Assembly: GCF_014698795.1 (NCBI RefSeq)
Contig: NZ_JACJTR010000013.1
Location: 1-64,000, forward strand
Source: Nostoc sp. FACHB-892
GTDB lineage: Bacteria; Cyanobacteriota; Cyanobacteriia; Cyanobacteriales; Nostocaceae
Length of the DNA: 64,000 bases
Direction of reading: 5' to 3'
The stretch's first letter is position 1; every line of letters begins with the position of its first letter. The position numbers and the translations under genes are program-made. Positions 24,592 to 35,927 of the stretch are shown in pieces. The notes under the pieces are model-generated. The model was not told where the DNA came from, did no database searches, and worked only from the letters and a program-made list of their open reading frames with translations.

Positions 24592-25541
24592 ATGACTAAA
24601 ATCATAGAGAAACCTACTGAAAAAAGACTCCATCTTCCTTATTTGGATGGCTTACGTGGATTAGCATCTCTGTATGTTGTACTTGTTCACGTTGAACCAG
24701 CAATTGGAGAACAATTGCCTATACACTGGTTCTTTTTTGCGAGAGCTATGAAATACGGTGCATTTAGTGTCATCAGCTTTATTGTGCTTTCTGGCTATGT
24801 TTTGATGCTGCCAGTAGCCCGTTCTGAAAATGGTCATTTGCCAGGAAGTTTGATTAATTATATCAAGAGGCGATCGCAGCGAATTTTACCCCCGTACTAC
24901 ATAGCTTTATTTATCTGTCTGCTAATAGGAGCAGTTGCCTGCATTTTAGAGAAAATTACTCCATTTCAATGGAATGAAGTAGCTGAACTCGGCTCATTTT
25001 CACCTAAGTTTTCTTTAATTGATGTTTTATCTCACCTGCTATTAGTCCACAATCTTGGTGAGCATACATACATAACTATCAACTCACCTATGTGGACTAT
25101 TGCCACAGAATGGCAAATGTACTTTTTGTTTCCTTTATTATTGTTGCCTATATGGCGGCGTTTTGGATTATTGATGCTTATCATCATCGCTTTTGTAATT
25201 GGTCTAACACCTCTATACTTGTTGAATGGATTTATTGAACAAGCCAATCCTTGGCTCTTAAGCATATTCTGTTTAGGAATGGCAGCCGCAGATATTGGAT
25301 TTTCCCAAAAGCCCAGGTTAGTAGCTATCAGAAATTTTTTACCTTGGGGGCAATTGGCTATTATCTTTACCTGTATTGCTTTTAGAACTGAATGGCGACA
25401 ACTAGGATTGCATATATGGATTAATCAGAGTTTCGCTGGTCTTGCCTTTGCTTGTTTATTTCCCTAACCAAGTCGATAATTGAGGGCAAAGAGCCATCCT
25501 TAGTATTACGAATATTACAGCACCCTTGGGCGATCGCTTGA
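24592..25541 (+). pseudogene. Acyltransferase 3 family membrane protein, 3' end broken
   Basis: The first 291 codons (to a stop at 25465) encode an OafA/YrhL-type O-acyltransferase: LPYLDGLRGLASLYVVLVH with the active-site Arg/His region, RRSQRILPPYYIALF, INSPMWTIATEWQMYFLFPLL, and multiple membrane helices. A single-base deletion near 25460 breaks the frame. In the -1 frame it continues ISLTKSIIEGKEPSLVLRIL then QHPWAIA before a stop at 25539, where a final membrane helix and tail would be expected. The last about 60-90 residues of a normal 350-380-residue enzyme are thus lost. Probably inactive. Confidence 0.75.
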
Positions 25542-25638
25542 CTGTACTCCAAGAAGGTTTAACTATGATTCGTGAAAAACAAAGCTATAGCTACGATCAA
25601 ACGGACACAACTTACTCTCCTCTTTCTTAATCAAGTTG

Positions 25639-25681
25639 AGGGGTGTCCACTTTTTCAGTATTAACACCCCTTCATTTCTGA
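25639..25681 (+). terminator. Hairpin AGGGGTGT / ACACCCCT
   Basis: An 8-bp perfect stem with a 27-base loop containing a T-run lies downstream of the broken acyltransferase gene. It is a weak rho-independent terminator candidate; the loop is long and only a short T-rich tract follows. Confidence 0.4.
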
Positions 25682-25782
25682 TTGACACCATCTCTAACCG
25701 CTTATCTTCTTACTTGACTGAGCGATCGCTTTATTAGAGGTGTAATCTTGTCAGTTCCAAATGATTATTTGGCCATATTTGG

Positions 25783-26376
25783 CTACCGTACTAGAAATAC
25801 CCACGGTTGCTGACGATATTGAGGAATTAATCCCGTCAAGCCACCTAATTCAACTGTTGTGATGCCAAAGGGAGTAATCCGAATATCAATAGCTCCTGTA
25901 TAGCTATCAACAATGGCAATACACCCTTTTGACTGCAAATGCTGAGTAATTTTTTCAGTAATTATGGGATTGGTGATGCCGAACTTATAAACAACTTCGT
26001 GAATGCGCTTGGTTTCTTCTCTACCGTGTGCTTAGGCAAAGTCATATATATCTGCAAGGCAAAAGTCTGCCAGTTCAGCTAGCTTGAGTAAAAACCCTTC
26101 GTACTCGAATTGTAAGACTGTTGAGGTGATGGAAATTCCCCGTTGTTGCTCCATTGCCATCCAATCTGAAGTTGCATGACGTTGAGAACGACGAGCTTTT
26201 ACAGAACCAGCTTGCTGAATTGCTCCCCCGTAGAGTAGCAGCTTTTCGGTAAGTGTAGTTTTACCTGCGTCTGGGTGAGAGATGATTGCAAAGTTACGCC
26301 GACGATCTATTTCTTGCGGGGCGATTGGGCTTTGCCCAGTGCCAGAGGCAAACGCATCCCGTAATTCTGTTTGCAT
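25783..26376 (-). pseudogene. prfC: Chimeric remnant: prfC N-terminus fused to an unknown C-terminus
   Basis: From ATG 26376 the first about 90 residues are the N-terminus of peptide chain release factor 3: [20 protein letters not shown] (P-loop), [33 protein letters not shown] (switch I). The expected next strand (LLDTPGHQDF) is missing. Instead the frame runs into [20 protein letters not shown] then FA-stop (26034-26032). In the same frame after that stop it continues AHGREETKRIHEVVYKFGIT through DSYTGAIDIRITPFGITTVE to QQPWVFLVR and stop at 25783. The second half is unrecognised. A deletion seems to have joined two genes. It cannot be a functional GTPase. Confidence 0.8.
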
Positions 26377-26664
26377 AATTCTAAAATCTTGATAATTGCT
26401 CTATTGGTGACTATGTAGCGAGAGTCTGTCTAGCAAGGATGAAACTGCATTACCATGCCAGATAGCCATACTAATAGAGCAATGCTAAGGTGGGCACTGT
26501 TTGCCAATTATTGGGTCAGAGGAGTGAATTTTTCTGAGGCTACAGTTGCTCACGGCTCAAATATCAAAACTTGTTGCAAGGTATTTTTTTCATTATATAA
26601 CTACTAGGCAATTATTGAATTACTAGGAAATTGTTCCAAAATTTTTCTGCTGATTACCCAATCC
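26377..26664. other. Intergenic region, nothing recognised
   Basis: 288 bp between the prfC remnant and the cobL stop codon. No ORF, repeat or strong hairpin was recognised. Confidence 0.5.
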
Positions 26665-27885
26665 CTAATTCCCAGTCCCTTTTACAACTACCCATTGCGT
26701 CACACCCGCCATTCCTCGCCAGCCCAAAAATTTACCAATAGGTTCTGCCCGTTGGATGGCAATACGAGTTAAATCACCACCGACTCGCTCATGCCATTGA
26801 AATAAAGTTTGCTCACCCTCTACCGTCACCACATTTGCCACCAAACGCCCACCTGGCCGCAGTGCTTCCCAGCAAACATCAAAAAGTCCTGTTGCTGTCA
26901 CTCCACCACCAATAAAAATCGCATTTGGTGTAGGTAAATCTTTTAGGGCATGGGGCGCTTTACCTTCAATGATTTGCAGATTTGGAGTACCAAGAGTGGC
27001 GGCATTATCAGCAATATATAGTAGTCTAGAAGCATTTTGTTCAATCGCGATCGCTCGACACCGAGCGTTACTCCGCATCCATTCGATAGAAATTGAGCCG
27101 CAACCCGCGCCCACATCCCACAATAGTTGTCCCGGTGTGGGAGCCAAAGCTGCTAGGGTGATCGCCCTAACTTCACGCTTCGTTAACTGTCCATCATGGT
27201 GGTAGGCGTTATCTGGTAATCCTGCTAATCTTGGTAAAGGAATAACCCCAGCATCGGCAATACAATCAACTGCGATCGCATTCAAAGCAGCAACTTCAGT
27301 TTCACTCCAAGATGCAGCCGTACCTTCCACAATTCTTTCATGAGCGCCACCCATACGCTCTAACACGGTGATTTTGCTACCACCATAGCCGCGATTTGTC
27401 AAAATTTGGGCAACAACGGCGGGTGTGTCCTTCCCTTCACTCAAAATCAATAGCCGCGCTTTTGGATAAATGTAAGACTGAAGCAGAGAAGATGGACGAC
27501 CATTCAAACTCAAGGTTTCCACTTCAGTTAAAGACCATCCAACTCTAGCACAGGCGAGGCTGAAGGCTGAGGGTGCAGGGATAATTGTCATTTCAGAGAT
27601 GGGAATCCGTCGCATTAGCGTGACACCAATGCCATAACACATCGGATCGCCGCTTGCAAGTATGCAGATTGACTGACCCCAACGTTGGATGATTTCCTCT
27701 ACTGAAGTACTAATGGGGGATGTCCAGACTAGTTTCTCACGTTGGTCATCTGTAGGGAGCATTGCTAAATGGCGATCGCCTCCCACAATTACTTTAGCTT
27801 GATCGACTAGAGAACGAGCGATCGCGCTTAACCCCTGTAATCCATCTTCCCCAATACCGACGATAGAAAGCCATTTCTGTGTCAT
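26665..27885 (-). CDS. cobL: Precorrin-6Y C5,15-methyltransferase (decarboxylating), CobL/CbiET
   Basis: 406-residue bifunctional enzyme of corrin-ring synthesis. Domain 1 (about 1-205, CbiE-like tetrapyrrole methylase) has WLSIVGIGEDGL, GGDRHLAML and the SAM-loop ASGDPMCYGIGVTLMRR. Domain 2 (about 210-406, CbiT-like) has TKREVRAITLAAL, LLWDVGAGCGSISIEWMR as the SAM motif I, and NAIFIGGG. It methylates C-5 and C-15 and decarboxylates the ring C acetate on the way to (pseudo)cobalamin. The upstream gene's stop is one base from its start region, suggesting co-transcription. No cobalamin riboswitch was noticed upstream. Confidence 0.95.
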   Translation of the reverse strand: MTQKWLSIVGIGEDGLQGLSAIARSLVDQAKVIVGGDRHLAMLPTDDQREKLVWTSPISTSVEEIIQRWGQSICILASGDPMCYGIGVTLMRRIPISEMTIIPAPSAFSLACARVGWSLTEVETLSLNGRPSSLLQSYIYPKARLLILSEGKDTPAVVAQILTNRGYGGSKITVLERMGGAHERIVEGTAASWSETEVAALNAIAVDCIADAGVIPLPRLAGLPDNAYHHDGQLTKREVRAITLAALAPTPGQLLWDVGAGCGSISIEWMRSNARCRAIAIEQNASRLLYIADNAATLGTPNLQIIEGKAPHALKDLPTPNAIFIGGGVTATGLFDVCWEALRPGGRLVANVVTVEGEQTLFQWHERVGGDLTRIAIQRAEPIGKFLGWRGMAGVTQWVVVKGTGN

Positions 27886-27886
27886 G

Positions 27887-28186
27887 CTAATTCATGATTA
27901 ATACTTTATCGGCGATTACAAACAAGTAATCTCCGTGATTGTTTTCATATTTATTGATAATCTCTTTGATGCGTCCTGTGTTAATATCTGTTGCTAGTCT
28001 TTCACACCTGGCGACGATTTCATCTGCCGAAGCTAACAACGCAAAGGTAGAAATTCTAGAGCGGACATTTTCATCTAAATATATTTCAGGGCGATATTTC
28101 CCACTATATAAAAATAGGTCTTGCAAATTTTTTGAAATAGAATAAGGTTCAATATCGACTGAGTTAAAGCTTGCTTCATTTACCAC
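27887..28186 (-). CDS. Hypothetical protein (possible methyltransferase C-terminal remnant)
   Basis: 99 residues: MVNEASFNSVDIEPYSIS, then YRPEIYLDENVRSRISTFAL and ATDINTGRIKEIINKYENN, ending GDYLFVIADKVLIMN. The 'P.IYLD..VR..IS.FAL...DEI......LA.DI..G.I..I...Y.N..GDYLFV.A.K' pattern resembles, from memory, the tail of some cyanobacterial SAM-dependent methyltransferases. No SAM-binding motif is present, so this would be either a small stand-alone protein or a truncated one. It ends one base before the cobL gene on the same strand. Confidence 0.5.
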   Translation of the reverse strand: MVNEASFNSVDIEPYSISKNLQDLFLYSGKYRPEIYLDENVRSRISTFALLASADEIVARCERLATDINTGRIKEIINKYENNHGDYLFVIADKVLIMN

Positions 28187-28273
28187 TAGTACAATACCTA
28201 AGCTAGTTTTGAGGCTTAGTAGTAAGGACTTTAGCCGTTACTACTAACTTGCTTACTTGATAAGCGCTCGCTC

Positions 28274-29482
28274 TTAAACCAGCGCTGCTGTTGCTTTCAT
28301 TGCAAAAATCTTTTCAATCACATCTTCTACTACCTTATCTGGTGTAGAAGCACCAGAAGTAATTCCCACGACAATTTCACCATCTGGCAACCAACTTTCT
28401 GTAGTTATTAACTGCCCATTTAATTGCCGATGTTCTATGGAATCTCGTGATTTAATCCGTTCAACAGTATCAATATGATAAGAAGGAATTCCCCGCTCAA
28501 AAGCAATTTGTTGCAATTGAGTAGTATTTGATGAATTAAACCCACCAATTACTACCATTAAATCTAAATTATGTTCCACTAACTCCAACATTGCATCTTG
28601 CCGTTCTTGGGTAGCGTCACAGATGGTATTGAAGCTTTGGAAATGCTGATTTAACTCGGTGGGGCCATACTTCTGCAACATAGTCCGCTCAAAAAGCTTG
28701 CCAATCTGCTCAGTTTCGCCTTTAAGCATCGTAGTTTGGTTGGCAATGCCAACTCTTTCTAAATCTTGATTAGGGTCAAATCCTGCTGAACAAGCTTTAG
28801 CAAATTTTGTCAGAAATTCTTCACGGTTCCCACCATTAATAATATAGTCAGCAACATATTCTGCCTCTGACAAATTTAACACAATCAAATATTTACCAGC
28901 AAAGGAACTAGTAGCAACTGTTTCTTCGTGCTTATATTTACCGTGAATTATTGATGTATAATCGATTTTTTTGTGCTTTTCTACTGTATTCCAAACTTTA
29001 GATACCCAAGGGCAAGTTGTATCAACAATTTTGCAGCCTTTATCGTGAAGTATCTGCATTTCTTGAACGCTAGCCCCAAAAGCGGGTAATATGACTACAT
29101 CACCAATGCCAACAACAGAAAAGTCTTTATTCTTTCCTTCAATTGGGATGAATTCTACTTCCATCTCCTGCATCCGCCGATTTACAGAAGGGTTGTGGAT
29201 AATCTCGTTAGTAATCCAGATGTTTTCTGTAGGGAAGTGCTGACGGGTTTCGTAGGCCATTGCCACAGCCCGTTCTACACCCCAGCAAAAGCCAAAGGCT
29301 TGTGCTAGTCGGATTGTCACATCGCCCCGTTGCAGGATGTAATTGCGATCGCGAATTTCTTGAATCAAGTTACTCTGATACTCAGATTGCAATTGGGTGG
29401 CAACTTCTGCTTGATGACCAAAGCCCTTGCGATTGTAATTTTCTGAATGTTGCAGGCTGCGCTTAAAAGCTTTTGTATCCAT
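28274..29482 (-). CDS. ispH: 4-hydroxy-3-methylbut-2-enyl diphosphate reductase
   Basis: 402-residue iron-sulfur enzyme of the plant/cyanobacterial long IspH type, producing IPP and DMAPP in the last step of the MEP pathway. Conserved cysteines are visible in [24 protein letters not shown] and [14 protein letters not shown]. Further signatures are [12 protein letters not shown], the [14 protein letters not shown] region, [15 protein letters not shown] and [17 protein letters not shown]. The start ATG is at 29482. Isoprenoid supply also feeds the hopanoid genes at 57-62 kb. Confidence 0.96.
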   Translation of the reverse strand: MDTKAFKRSLQHSENYNRKGFGHQAEVATQLQSEYQSNLIQEIRDRNYILQRGDVTIRLAQAFGFCWGVERAVAMAYETRQHFPTENIWITNEIIHNPSVNRRMQEMEVEFIPIEGKNKDFSVVGIGDVVILPAFGASVQEMQILHDKGCKIVDTTCPWVSKVWNTVEKHKKIDYTSIIHGKYKHEETVATSSFAGKYLIVLNLSEAEYVADYIINGGNREEFLTKFAKACSAGFDPNQDLERVGIANQTTMLKGETEQIGKLFERTMLQKYGPTELNQHFQSFNTICDATQERQDAMLELVEHNLDLMVVIGGFNSSNTTQLQQIAFERGIPSYHIDTVERIKSRDSIEHRQLNGQLITTESWLPDGEIVVGITSGASTPDKVVEDVIEKIFAMKATAALV

Positions 29483-29600
29483 TAGATTTGTCTACTGAAA
29501 CCACTATTTCTTATTTTCTCGCGCCAAGACGCAATTTATACGGTGTTGTATTCAAAGATATTACTTCTTTTTGTCCTTTAGCCTTTTTCTTGCTAAGGAC

Positions 29601-30488
29601 TTAACGCTGGGGTTTTAATTCGATATCGCTATAAATCTGCAATGCAGAACGCCAAACTATATAGCCTTCGGGACTTAAATGTAAGCCATCAGTAGTAAAT
29701 TCGCGGCGGAGATTTCCTTGCTTGTTGGTAAATAGGGGATATAAATTAAGATATTTAACACCTTTTTTGGTAGATATGCTTTGGAGTTGCTGATTTAACT
29801 CACGAATGCGACTATTGGCAACAGCCAGAAGTTTATCTCGTCCTTTCCAGGTTGCTTCTTCTCCTCCATGTGGCAAAATCGATTGGACAACAATTTGCGC
29901 CTTGGGATGCGCCTTTCGGAGGTAACTGATAATTTGCCGTTGATTATCTAAAATTACCCTGTTGCTCATCCCTCGAATTAGGTCATTAATGCCAATCATC
30001 ACGAAAATTACCTCTGGCTGGGTGCGGTCAAATATCTCTAATCTTTTTAAGAGTCCATTGCTGGTTTCGCCAGAAATTCCTTGATTGAGCCAATTTTGAT
30101 CTTCGGGTAACAATTCAGGGGGAAACCACAAACTTAGAGAATCTCCCGCCAGGATGGTTAAATTTGGGGGACGTTGGTCAGCCGCTACCTTGGCTTCTTG
30201 CTTGAGGATGTCTACCCACTCCTGGTAAGTGAGTTGGTGACGGCGACCCAAATCAGGTGTAGCAATTTGGGGTGAGTTGTTCAGGTTGATTATCTCTGGG
30301 GATGTGATTATCCCAAAAAAAGCGGACAATCTCTGCTGTTGCCAAATTAGCAGGATGACCGCCAAGATTAGAATGCCGTTGGTTAACAGCGAGAAAAATG
30401 CCCAGATAGGAAAGGTTTTTGCAGAAGTAGACACGACTAGCGAAATTTCCCAATTATTTGACTCAAATTTTAACGCTAGCGATCGCAA
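29601..30488 (-). CDS. SGNH/GDSL hydrolase with N-terminal membrane anchor
   Basis: 295 residues. A hydrophobic helix at about 28-47 (FFSLLTNGILILAVILLIW) acts as anchor or uncleaved signal. The esterase blocks are ILAGDSLSLWFP (catalytic Ser), GISGETSNGLL (Gly), MIGINDLIRG (Asn) and TDGLHLSPEGY (Asp and His). The domain therefore probably faces the periplasm and deacylates a lipid or polysaccharide; substrate unknown. It ends 118 bp from the ispH start and is on the same strand. Confidence 0.9.
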   Translation of the reverse strand: MRSLALKFESNNWEISLVVSTSAKTFPIWAFFSLLTNGILILAVILLIWQQQRLSAFFGIITSPEIINLNNSPQIATPDLGRRHQLTYQEWVDILKQEAKVAADQRPPNLTILAGDSLSLWFPPELLPEDQNWLNQGISGETSNGLLKRLEIFDRTQPEVIFVMIGINDLIRGMSNRVILDNQRQIISYLRKAHPKAQIVVQSILPHGGEEATWKGRDKLLAVANSRIRELNQQLQSISTKKGVKYLNLYPLFTNKQGNLRREFTTDGLHLSPEGYIVWRSALQIYSDIELKPQR

Positions 30489-30719
30489 ATCAGCCCAATT
30501 TTGGATTTTGGATTTTGTAACCTATACAGTAGGGGCTTAATGATTTGAACATTTTTTAACAGGTTGAACTCAGTGAAATTACGCTAACGCTTTTAACTAA
30601 ACTATTGCCATTAATTAAAGTAAGTTTATTGAACTGGGCATTATGTATTAGGCATTGGGCATTTGGTTTTCCTTTCCCCTGGCCCTCTGCTTCCCCCAGA
30701 ATCTAGATAAGGCTCAAGG

Positions 30720-33700
30720 ATGAAAGCACCATTACCTGATAACGAAGCACAGAGAATCGAGACGCTTTTACAGTATAAAATTCTCGATACGCCACCTGAA
30801 GCCGCCTTTGACGACCTCACCCGTTTGGCCTCGTATATTTGTCAGACTCCTATTGCTTTAATTAGCTTAATTGATACAAACCGTCAGTGGTTCAAGTCAA
30901 AAGTCGGTTTGGATGCTCTAGAAACACATCGAGATTTCGCATTCTGTGCCCATGCTATTTTACAGCCTGATGTTTTGGTTGTGCCTGATGCAACAGATGA
31001 CGAAAGGTTTGCCACCAACCCACTGGTCACTTCTGACCCAAATATTCGGTTTTATGCTGGTGTACCTCTGACTAATTCTGAGGGATATAGGCTAGGAACA
31101 CTTTGCGTGCTTGACTACGTACCACGAAAACTGACTCCAGATCAGATAGAGGCATTACGAACCTTAGGCCGTCAAGTCATCAAGCAACTGGAATTACGCC
31201 GAAATTTAGCAAATTTGGTACTTGTGACCAACAAAGGTAAACAAGCGCAGAGGGTACGTAAGCAATTTTTCAAAAAGATTGCAGCAGGTTTTGGTTTAGC
31301 GTCGGTAATTTTAGTTTTGATTGGTGTAGTTTCTTATCAAAATACAAGCGTAACTAATAATAATCGCAGTATAGTAAAAAATACTTATAAAAAAGTCAAC
31401 AGTCTAGAAAAACTACTCTCCCACGTTAAGGATGCTGAGAATAGACAAAGTAGTTACATTCTGACTGGAAAGCAAATTTATCTCAAACCTTATCGAACAG
31501 CACTTGCTAACGTCAATCAAGAAATTACCAAACTGAAAAGTTTAATAACAGATAAACCGAATCAACAACAACAGATCGCAACGCTAGAATCTCTGATAAC
31601 GGCTAAACTTACTGAACTCAAACAGACTATCGACTTGCGCCAGGATAAGGGACTAGAGGCGGCATTGCAAGTACTAGTAAGAAATGATGAACAAAATCTC
31701 ATGGATGATATCCACAAGGCGATCAATGAGATGGAAAACGATGAAAAGGGACGACTCCAGCAGCAGTTACAAGCAAGAAAAGCCAGGACTCGGAACACAA
31801 TTCTGACACTTGCGATCGCTATCTGCCTAAGTTTTATTGTTCTTACTGTAGTCTACTACTTCATCTATCGTGAGGTCATTGAGCGTAAAAAGACAGAAGA
31901 AACCTTAAACCAAGAACGCAACTTTATTTCAGCAGTCCTTGATACAGCTGGTGCGTTGGTCATAGTTGTCGATTTTCAAGGGCAAATCGTTCGTTTCAAT
32001 CAAGCTTGTGAGCAAACAACAGGTTACTCCTTTGATGAGGTAAGAGGTAGGTATTTCTGGAACTTGTTCCTACTCCCTGAAGAGGTGGAGTCAGTCAAAG
32101 CAGTTTTTAAGCAATTGCTAACTGGTAGAGGTTTCGTAGAACACGAAAACTATTGGGTAATGAAGGATGGCAGCCGCCGACTGATTGCTTGGTCGAATAC
32201 CTTTTTAAAAGACTGTGAAGGCTGCGTTGAATACGTTGTTGGTATTGGCATTGACATTACTGCTCGTAAACAAGCGCAACAGCATCTAACTGCACAATAT
32301 GCTACAACCCGCGTTTTAGCCGAGTCCGCCACGATTAGGGAAGCTACTCGCCAAACCCTGCAAGGAATCTGCGAGAGTTTGGCATGGGATTTGGGTGAAA
32401 TTTGGATGGTGGATGAGCAAGCAAATGTGCTACGTTTTCTCGATATATGGCATAAAGCATCCCTTGAGATGCAAGAGTTTGAAGCACTGAAGCGGCGAAC
32501 CACCTTTGCACCAGGAATTGGACTACCTGGAAGGGTTTGGGCTAGTTCTGAACCTGTTTGGATCGCTGATATCGTTAAAGATATTAATTTCCCTAACTTT
32601 AAAATTGCTGCCCAAGTAGGGCTACACGCAGCTGTTGGTTTTCCAATCCGCAGCGGCCACAAAATTCTTGGTGTCATTACCTGCTTCAATCATGAAATCC
32701 AACAGCCCGAACAAGATTTGATCAAAACAATGAACTCTATCGGTGAGCAAGTGGGGCAATTTATTCAGCGTAAACAAGCTGAAGAAGAAATACAACGCCA
32801 AAACTTGCGATCGCAATTATTTACCGAAATCACCCTCAAGATTCGCCAGTCTTTGCAAATCGAAGAAATTCTCCAAATCACTGTGGAAGAGGTACAAAAG
32901 ATTCTCCAAACTGACCGAGTTTTAATATATCAGCTTTTACCAGATGAGTCTGCCACTACCGTTACTGAAGCAGTAGTTTCTGGTTTACCAGCAATCAAAG
33001 AGCAAAACATCAGCGCCCCCTACTTTCGAGCCGAATATCTACAGCAGTACTATCTACAGCAGTACCGTCAAGGACGAGTTTTTGGACTGGCTGACTTGGA
33101 TTTGCTGGAAATCCAACAAAGCAATCTGGAATTATTACAGCAGTTTGGGGTCAAAGTCAACTTGGTTGTTCCGATTCTTGTGAAAGAAGAACTTCGCGGT
33201 TTGCTGATAGTTCATCAGGGTGATGATTCTCACCACTGGTCTAGCTTTGAAACTCATCTTTTGCGGCAAATAGCCGACCAAGTAGGTATTGCCCTAGCCC
33301 AAGCCCAACTATTAGCAGCAGAAACTCGTCAGCGACAGGAACTTGAAATTGCTCGTCGCCAAGCTGAATTAGCTTCTCAGACTAAAAGTGCATTTTTAGC
33401 AAATATAAGTCATGAAATTCGGACTCCGATGAACGCTGTATTGGGAATGACCAGTTTGGTGTTAGATACTCCCTTAGACCCAGAACAGCGAGAATTTCTG
33501 GAAATAATTCGTAGTAGTGGAGACGCGCTTTTAAGTTTAATCAACGAGATTTTGGATCTTTCCAAACTTGAAGCTGGAGAGATGGCTCTCGAAACTCTAG
33601 ATTTTGACCTATCCACTTGTGTGGAAGAAGTGGTGGAATTATTGGCTCCCTCAGCCCATAACAAAGGATTAGAAATTGCCACGCTCATTGAGCGCAACGT

Positions 33701-35393
33701 CCCCACCCATATTAAAGGAGATGCTGGTAGACTGCGGCAAATTCTGATGAATTTAATCAGCAACGCTATCAAGTTCACCAATGCTGGCGAAGTATTAGTG
33801 CAAGCCGAATTACGTTCACTTTCCTCCACTACAGCCACCATTCATTTTGCCATCACAGATACAGGTCTTGGCATTAGCCCTGAAGACCAACGCAAACTCT
33901 TTATGCCATTTAGCCAAGTAGATGCTTCGACCACTCGCAAGTATGGTGGTACTGGTTTGGGATTAGCCATTTGTAAACAACTAGTGACTTTGATGGGAGG
34001 AGTGATTGGGGTAGAAAGTCAGATGGGGAAAGGATCTAAGTTTTGGTTTGAGGTGCTTTTTGTGAAGCAAGTTGAGCCTGTTTTGTCAAAATGCGAACGC
34101 GGACTTTTGAACAATCGCCGCTTGTTATTGGTGGATAACAACGCTACTAATTACAAAATTATCTACCATCAAGCTACTTATTGGGGGATGCAGGTAGATC
34201 AAGCTGACAGTATAGCAACTGCCCTCAAAGTTATTCAGAAAGCTGATAAGCAGGGAAAATCCTATGATGTTGCCTTGGTTGATATAAAAAATGGCATGGC
34301 AATAGAAGAAATTAAAACCAATTCTGCAATTGCTGAGATACCTTTGATTATGCTCACCTCTACTAATCAACAGGATGAAGCGCAGCAGGCGCTCAAAATC
34401 GGATTTGCTGCTTATTTGGTCAAACCCATTAAGCCATCACGGCTCCTCAATGCCATTATGACTATTTTAGAAACTCAGTCTGAATCAGAACAAGGGGCTG
34501 GAGGCTCGAAGCTAGAGGCTACTGAAGAAATCCAGAGTGCAACAACTTCAGGCATTCTGACCTCCTCTCCCCCTAACCCTTCTACTAAATCTAAGTTAAG
34601 AATTCTCTTAGCTGAAGATAATTTGGTGAATCAGAAAGTAGCTCTGAAGCAACTCGATAGTTTGGGCTACAAAGCCGATGTTGTTGCCAATGGCAAGGAA
34701 GTTTTGCAGCTATTAGACAAAATTCCTTACGATTTGATTTTAATGGATTGTCAAATGCCAATTCTCGACGGTTTAGAAACCACAAAAGAAATTCATCGTT
34801 GGCAAGAGGACACTTTTGCTCTGCGTCGTCGGCCTGTGGTGATTGCAATGACGGCTAATGCGATGAAAGAAGACGAAGAAATGTGTCTCAATGCAGGAAT
34901 GGATGACTATCTGAGTAAGCCAGTGTTTAAAGAAAACTTGGCTGCGACCCTAGAGCATTGGACAGGCGTGATCCTCTCACAACAAGAAGCAGTTGTGTAT
35001 GAACAGACAGTTTCTACTGGTCTAGCAATTGATTGGGAACACTTGCATCGAGTATCGGGAAATGATACAGAATTTGAATTAAATTTATTGCAAGTATGCG
35101 TTGAAGATGTTAAGCCCCGTTTAGAAATCATTAAAGCAGCGATCACAGTTGATGACTTTAGGCAAATTGTGCGAGAAACTCATCACCTTAAAGGCGCTAG
35201 TGCCAATATTGGAGCCACAGCTATGTACTTAGCTGCTGACAAACTAGAACAATTAGCTTACCATCAAGAGCTTAGAGGTTCTACTAAGTTAATTTTAGAG
35301 TTGAAAGGATTTGTTGACTGCATTCAAGACTTTTTAATTAGAAACGAAGTAACAAATCACACTTTGTTATCAATTAAAAATGATGAGGCATAA
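30720..35393 (+). CDS. Hybrid histidine kinase GAF-CHASE3-PAS-GAF-GAF-HK-REC-REC-Hpt
   Basis: 1557 residues. Order: cytoplasmic GAF (1-180), membrane helix about 190-212, CHASE3 sensor (about 222-365), second helix about 365-388, PAS (about 395-515), GAF (525-690), GAF (695-875). HisKA follows with His898 ([12 protein letters not shown]), then the ATPase with [12 protein letters not shown]. The first receiver is degenerate (VDNNATN replaces the acidic pair, though VDIKNG keeps an Asp). The second is complete ([23 protein letters not shown]). A C-terminal Hpt carries [13 protein letters not shown]. It is a full phosphorelay in one chain. No partner regulator is adjacent; ligands are unknown. 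Confidence 0.95.
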   Translation: MKAPLPDNEAQRIETLLQYKILDTPPEAAFDDLTRLASYICQTPIALISLIDTNRQWFKSKVGLDALETHRDFAFCAHAILQPDVLVVPDATDDERFATNPLVTSDPNIRFYAGVPLTNSEGYRLGTLCVLDYVPRKLTPDQIEALRTLGRQVIKQLELRRNLANLVLVTNKGKQAQRVRKQFFKKIAAGFGLASVILVLIGVVSYQNTSVTNNNRSIVKNTYKKVNSLEKLLSHVKDAENRQSSYILTGKQIYLKPYRTALANVNQEITKLKSLITDKPNQQQQIATLESLITAKLTELKQTIDLRQDKGLEAALQVLVRNDEQNLMDDIHKAINEMENDEKGRLQQQLQARKARTRNTILTLAIAICLSFIVLTVVYYFIYREVIERKKTEETLNQERNFISAVLDTAGALVIVVDFQGQIVRFNQACEQTTGYSFDEVRGRYFWNLFLLPEEVESVKAVFKQLLTGRGFVEHENYWVMKDGSRRLIAWSNTFLKDCEGCVEYVVGIGIDITARKQAQQHLTAQYATTRVLAESATIREATRQTLQGICESLAWDLGEIWMVDEQANVLRFLDIWHKASLEMQEFEALKRRTTFAPGIGLPGRVWASSEPVWIADIVKDINFPNFKIAAQVGLHAAVGFPIRSGHKILGVITCFNHEIQQPEQDLIKTMNSIGEQVGQFIQRKQAEEEIQRQNLRSQLFTEITLKIRQSLQIEEILQITVEEVQKILQTDRVLIYQLLPDESATTVTEAVVSGLPAIKEQNISAPYFRAEYLQQYYLQQYRQGRVFGLADLDLLEIQQSNLELLQQFGVKVNLVVPILVKEELRGLLIVHQGDDSHHWSSFETHLLRQIADQVGIALAQAQLLAAETRQRQELEIARRQAELASQTKSAFLANISHEIRTPMNAVLGMTSLVLDTPLDPEQREFLEIIRSSGDALLSLINEILDLSKLEAGEMALETLDFDLSTCVEEVVELLAPSAHNKGLEIATLIERNVPTHIKGDAGRLRQILMNLISNAIKFTNAGEVLVQAELRSLSSTTATIHFAITDTGLGISPEDQRKLFMPFSQVDASTTRKYGGTGLGLAICKQLVTLMGGVIGVESQMGKGSKFWFEVLFVKQVEPVLSKCERGLLNNRRLLLVDNNATNYKIIYHQATYWGMQVDQADSIATALKVIQKADKQGKSYDVALVDIKNGMAIEEIKTNSAIAEIPLIMLTSTNQQDEAQQALKIGFAAYLVKPIKPSRLLNAIMTILETQSESEQGAGGSKLEATEEIQSATTSGILTSSPPNPSTKSKLRILLAEDNLVNQKVALKQLDSLGYKADVVANGKEVLQLLDKIPYDLILMDCQMPILDGLETTKEIHRWQEDTFALRRRPVVIAMTANAMKEDEEMCLNAGMDDYLSKPVFKENLAATLEHWTGVILSQQEAVVYEQTVSTGLAIDWEHLHRVSGNDTEFELNLLQVCVEDVKPRLEIIKAAITVDDFRQIVRETHHLKGASANIGATAMYLAADKLEQLAYHQELRGSTKLILELKGFVDCIQDFLIRNEVTNHTLLSIKNDEA

Positions 35394-35422
35394 ACCTGCA
35401 ATTAATTTGAAAACTCTTGGTC

Positions 35423-35536
35423 TATAGCAGCCCTAAATCATTTGTGAAAATTCTTGTTAATTCTTCTCTCTGTGTTCTCTGCGCCTCCGTGGTTCGATTA
35501 AAAAGTAATTTTCACAACTCAGATAGGATTGCTATA
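35423..35536. mobile_element. MITE-like element, 114 bp
   Basis: The ends form an imperfect inverted repeat of about 29 bp: TATAGCAGCCCTAAATCATT then TGTGAAAATT on the left, and the inverse of TATAGCAATCCTATCTGAGT then TGTGAAAATT on the right. The inside carries CTCTGTGTTCTCTGCGCC and CGTGGTTCGATTAAAAAG. A second member with better-preserved ends is at 59801-59954. No coding capacity. Confidence 0.7.
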
Positions 35537-35612
35537 ATACCATTTAACGAAAATCTGATACAGATGTAACCTCTGAAAGCTTTGCGGCATCTAAGTTTTT
35601 TAATTGCGAATT

Positions 35613-35783
35613 GTGAATTGGTATAAGGTTGAGGATGGTGTCAAAACTAAATCTTCAAAAACCTATAATGTAATCGAAGATGCTGCAACCCAGGTGAAGG
35701 ATGCGCTGAAAGCAAAAGATAAAGCCAAAGCTCTTAAAGGGTTACAAACACTTGACACAAATATCGCCGTTTCTAAAAAGTGA
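35613..35783 (+). pseudogene. C-terminal remnant of an unknown Lys-rich protein
   Basis: A 56-codon frame ending at 35783 reads NWYKVEDGVKTKSSKTYNVI then EDAATQVKDALKAKDKAKAL and KGLQTLDTNIAVSKK. Only a GTG is available as start. The helical, Lys-rich text looks like the end of a secreted or periplasmic protein; the rest is not present upstream, where the MITE-like element lies. Unrecognised. Confidence 0.4.
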
Positions 35784-35927
35784 GATCAAACTAACTGGGA
35801 TTGTTGGTTACTGGATTAAGTATGACTAGTCTGTTTGGTAGAAAAATGCCAAAATCTGAGAAGGATTAGAATCTAGAATGGCTGGTACTGTATGTATTTA
35901 TTTGCAAGTCCCTAACCACTCATAAAG

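Noticed and set aside
26665..28273. Cobalamin riboswitch upstream of cobL
   Set aside because: No B12-box-like conserved core was recognised in the 87 bp upstream of the small gene before cobL.
32150..32689. 179-codon minus ORF
   Set aside because: Antisense shadow of the hybrid kinase GAF/PAS region.
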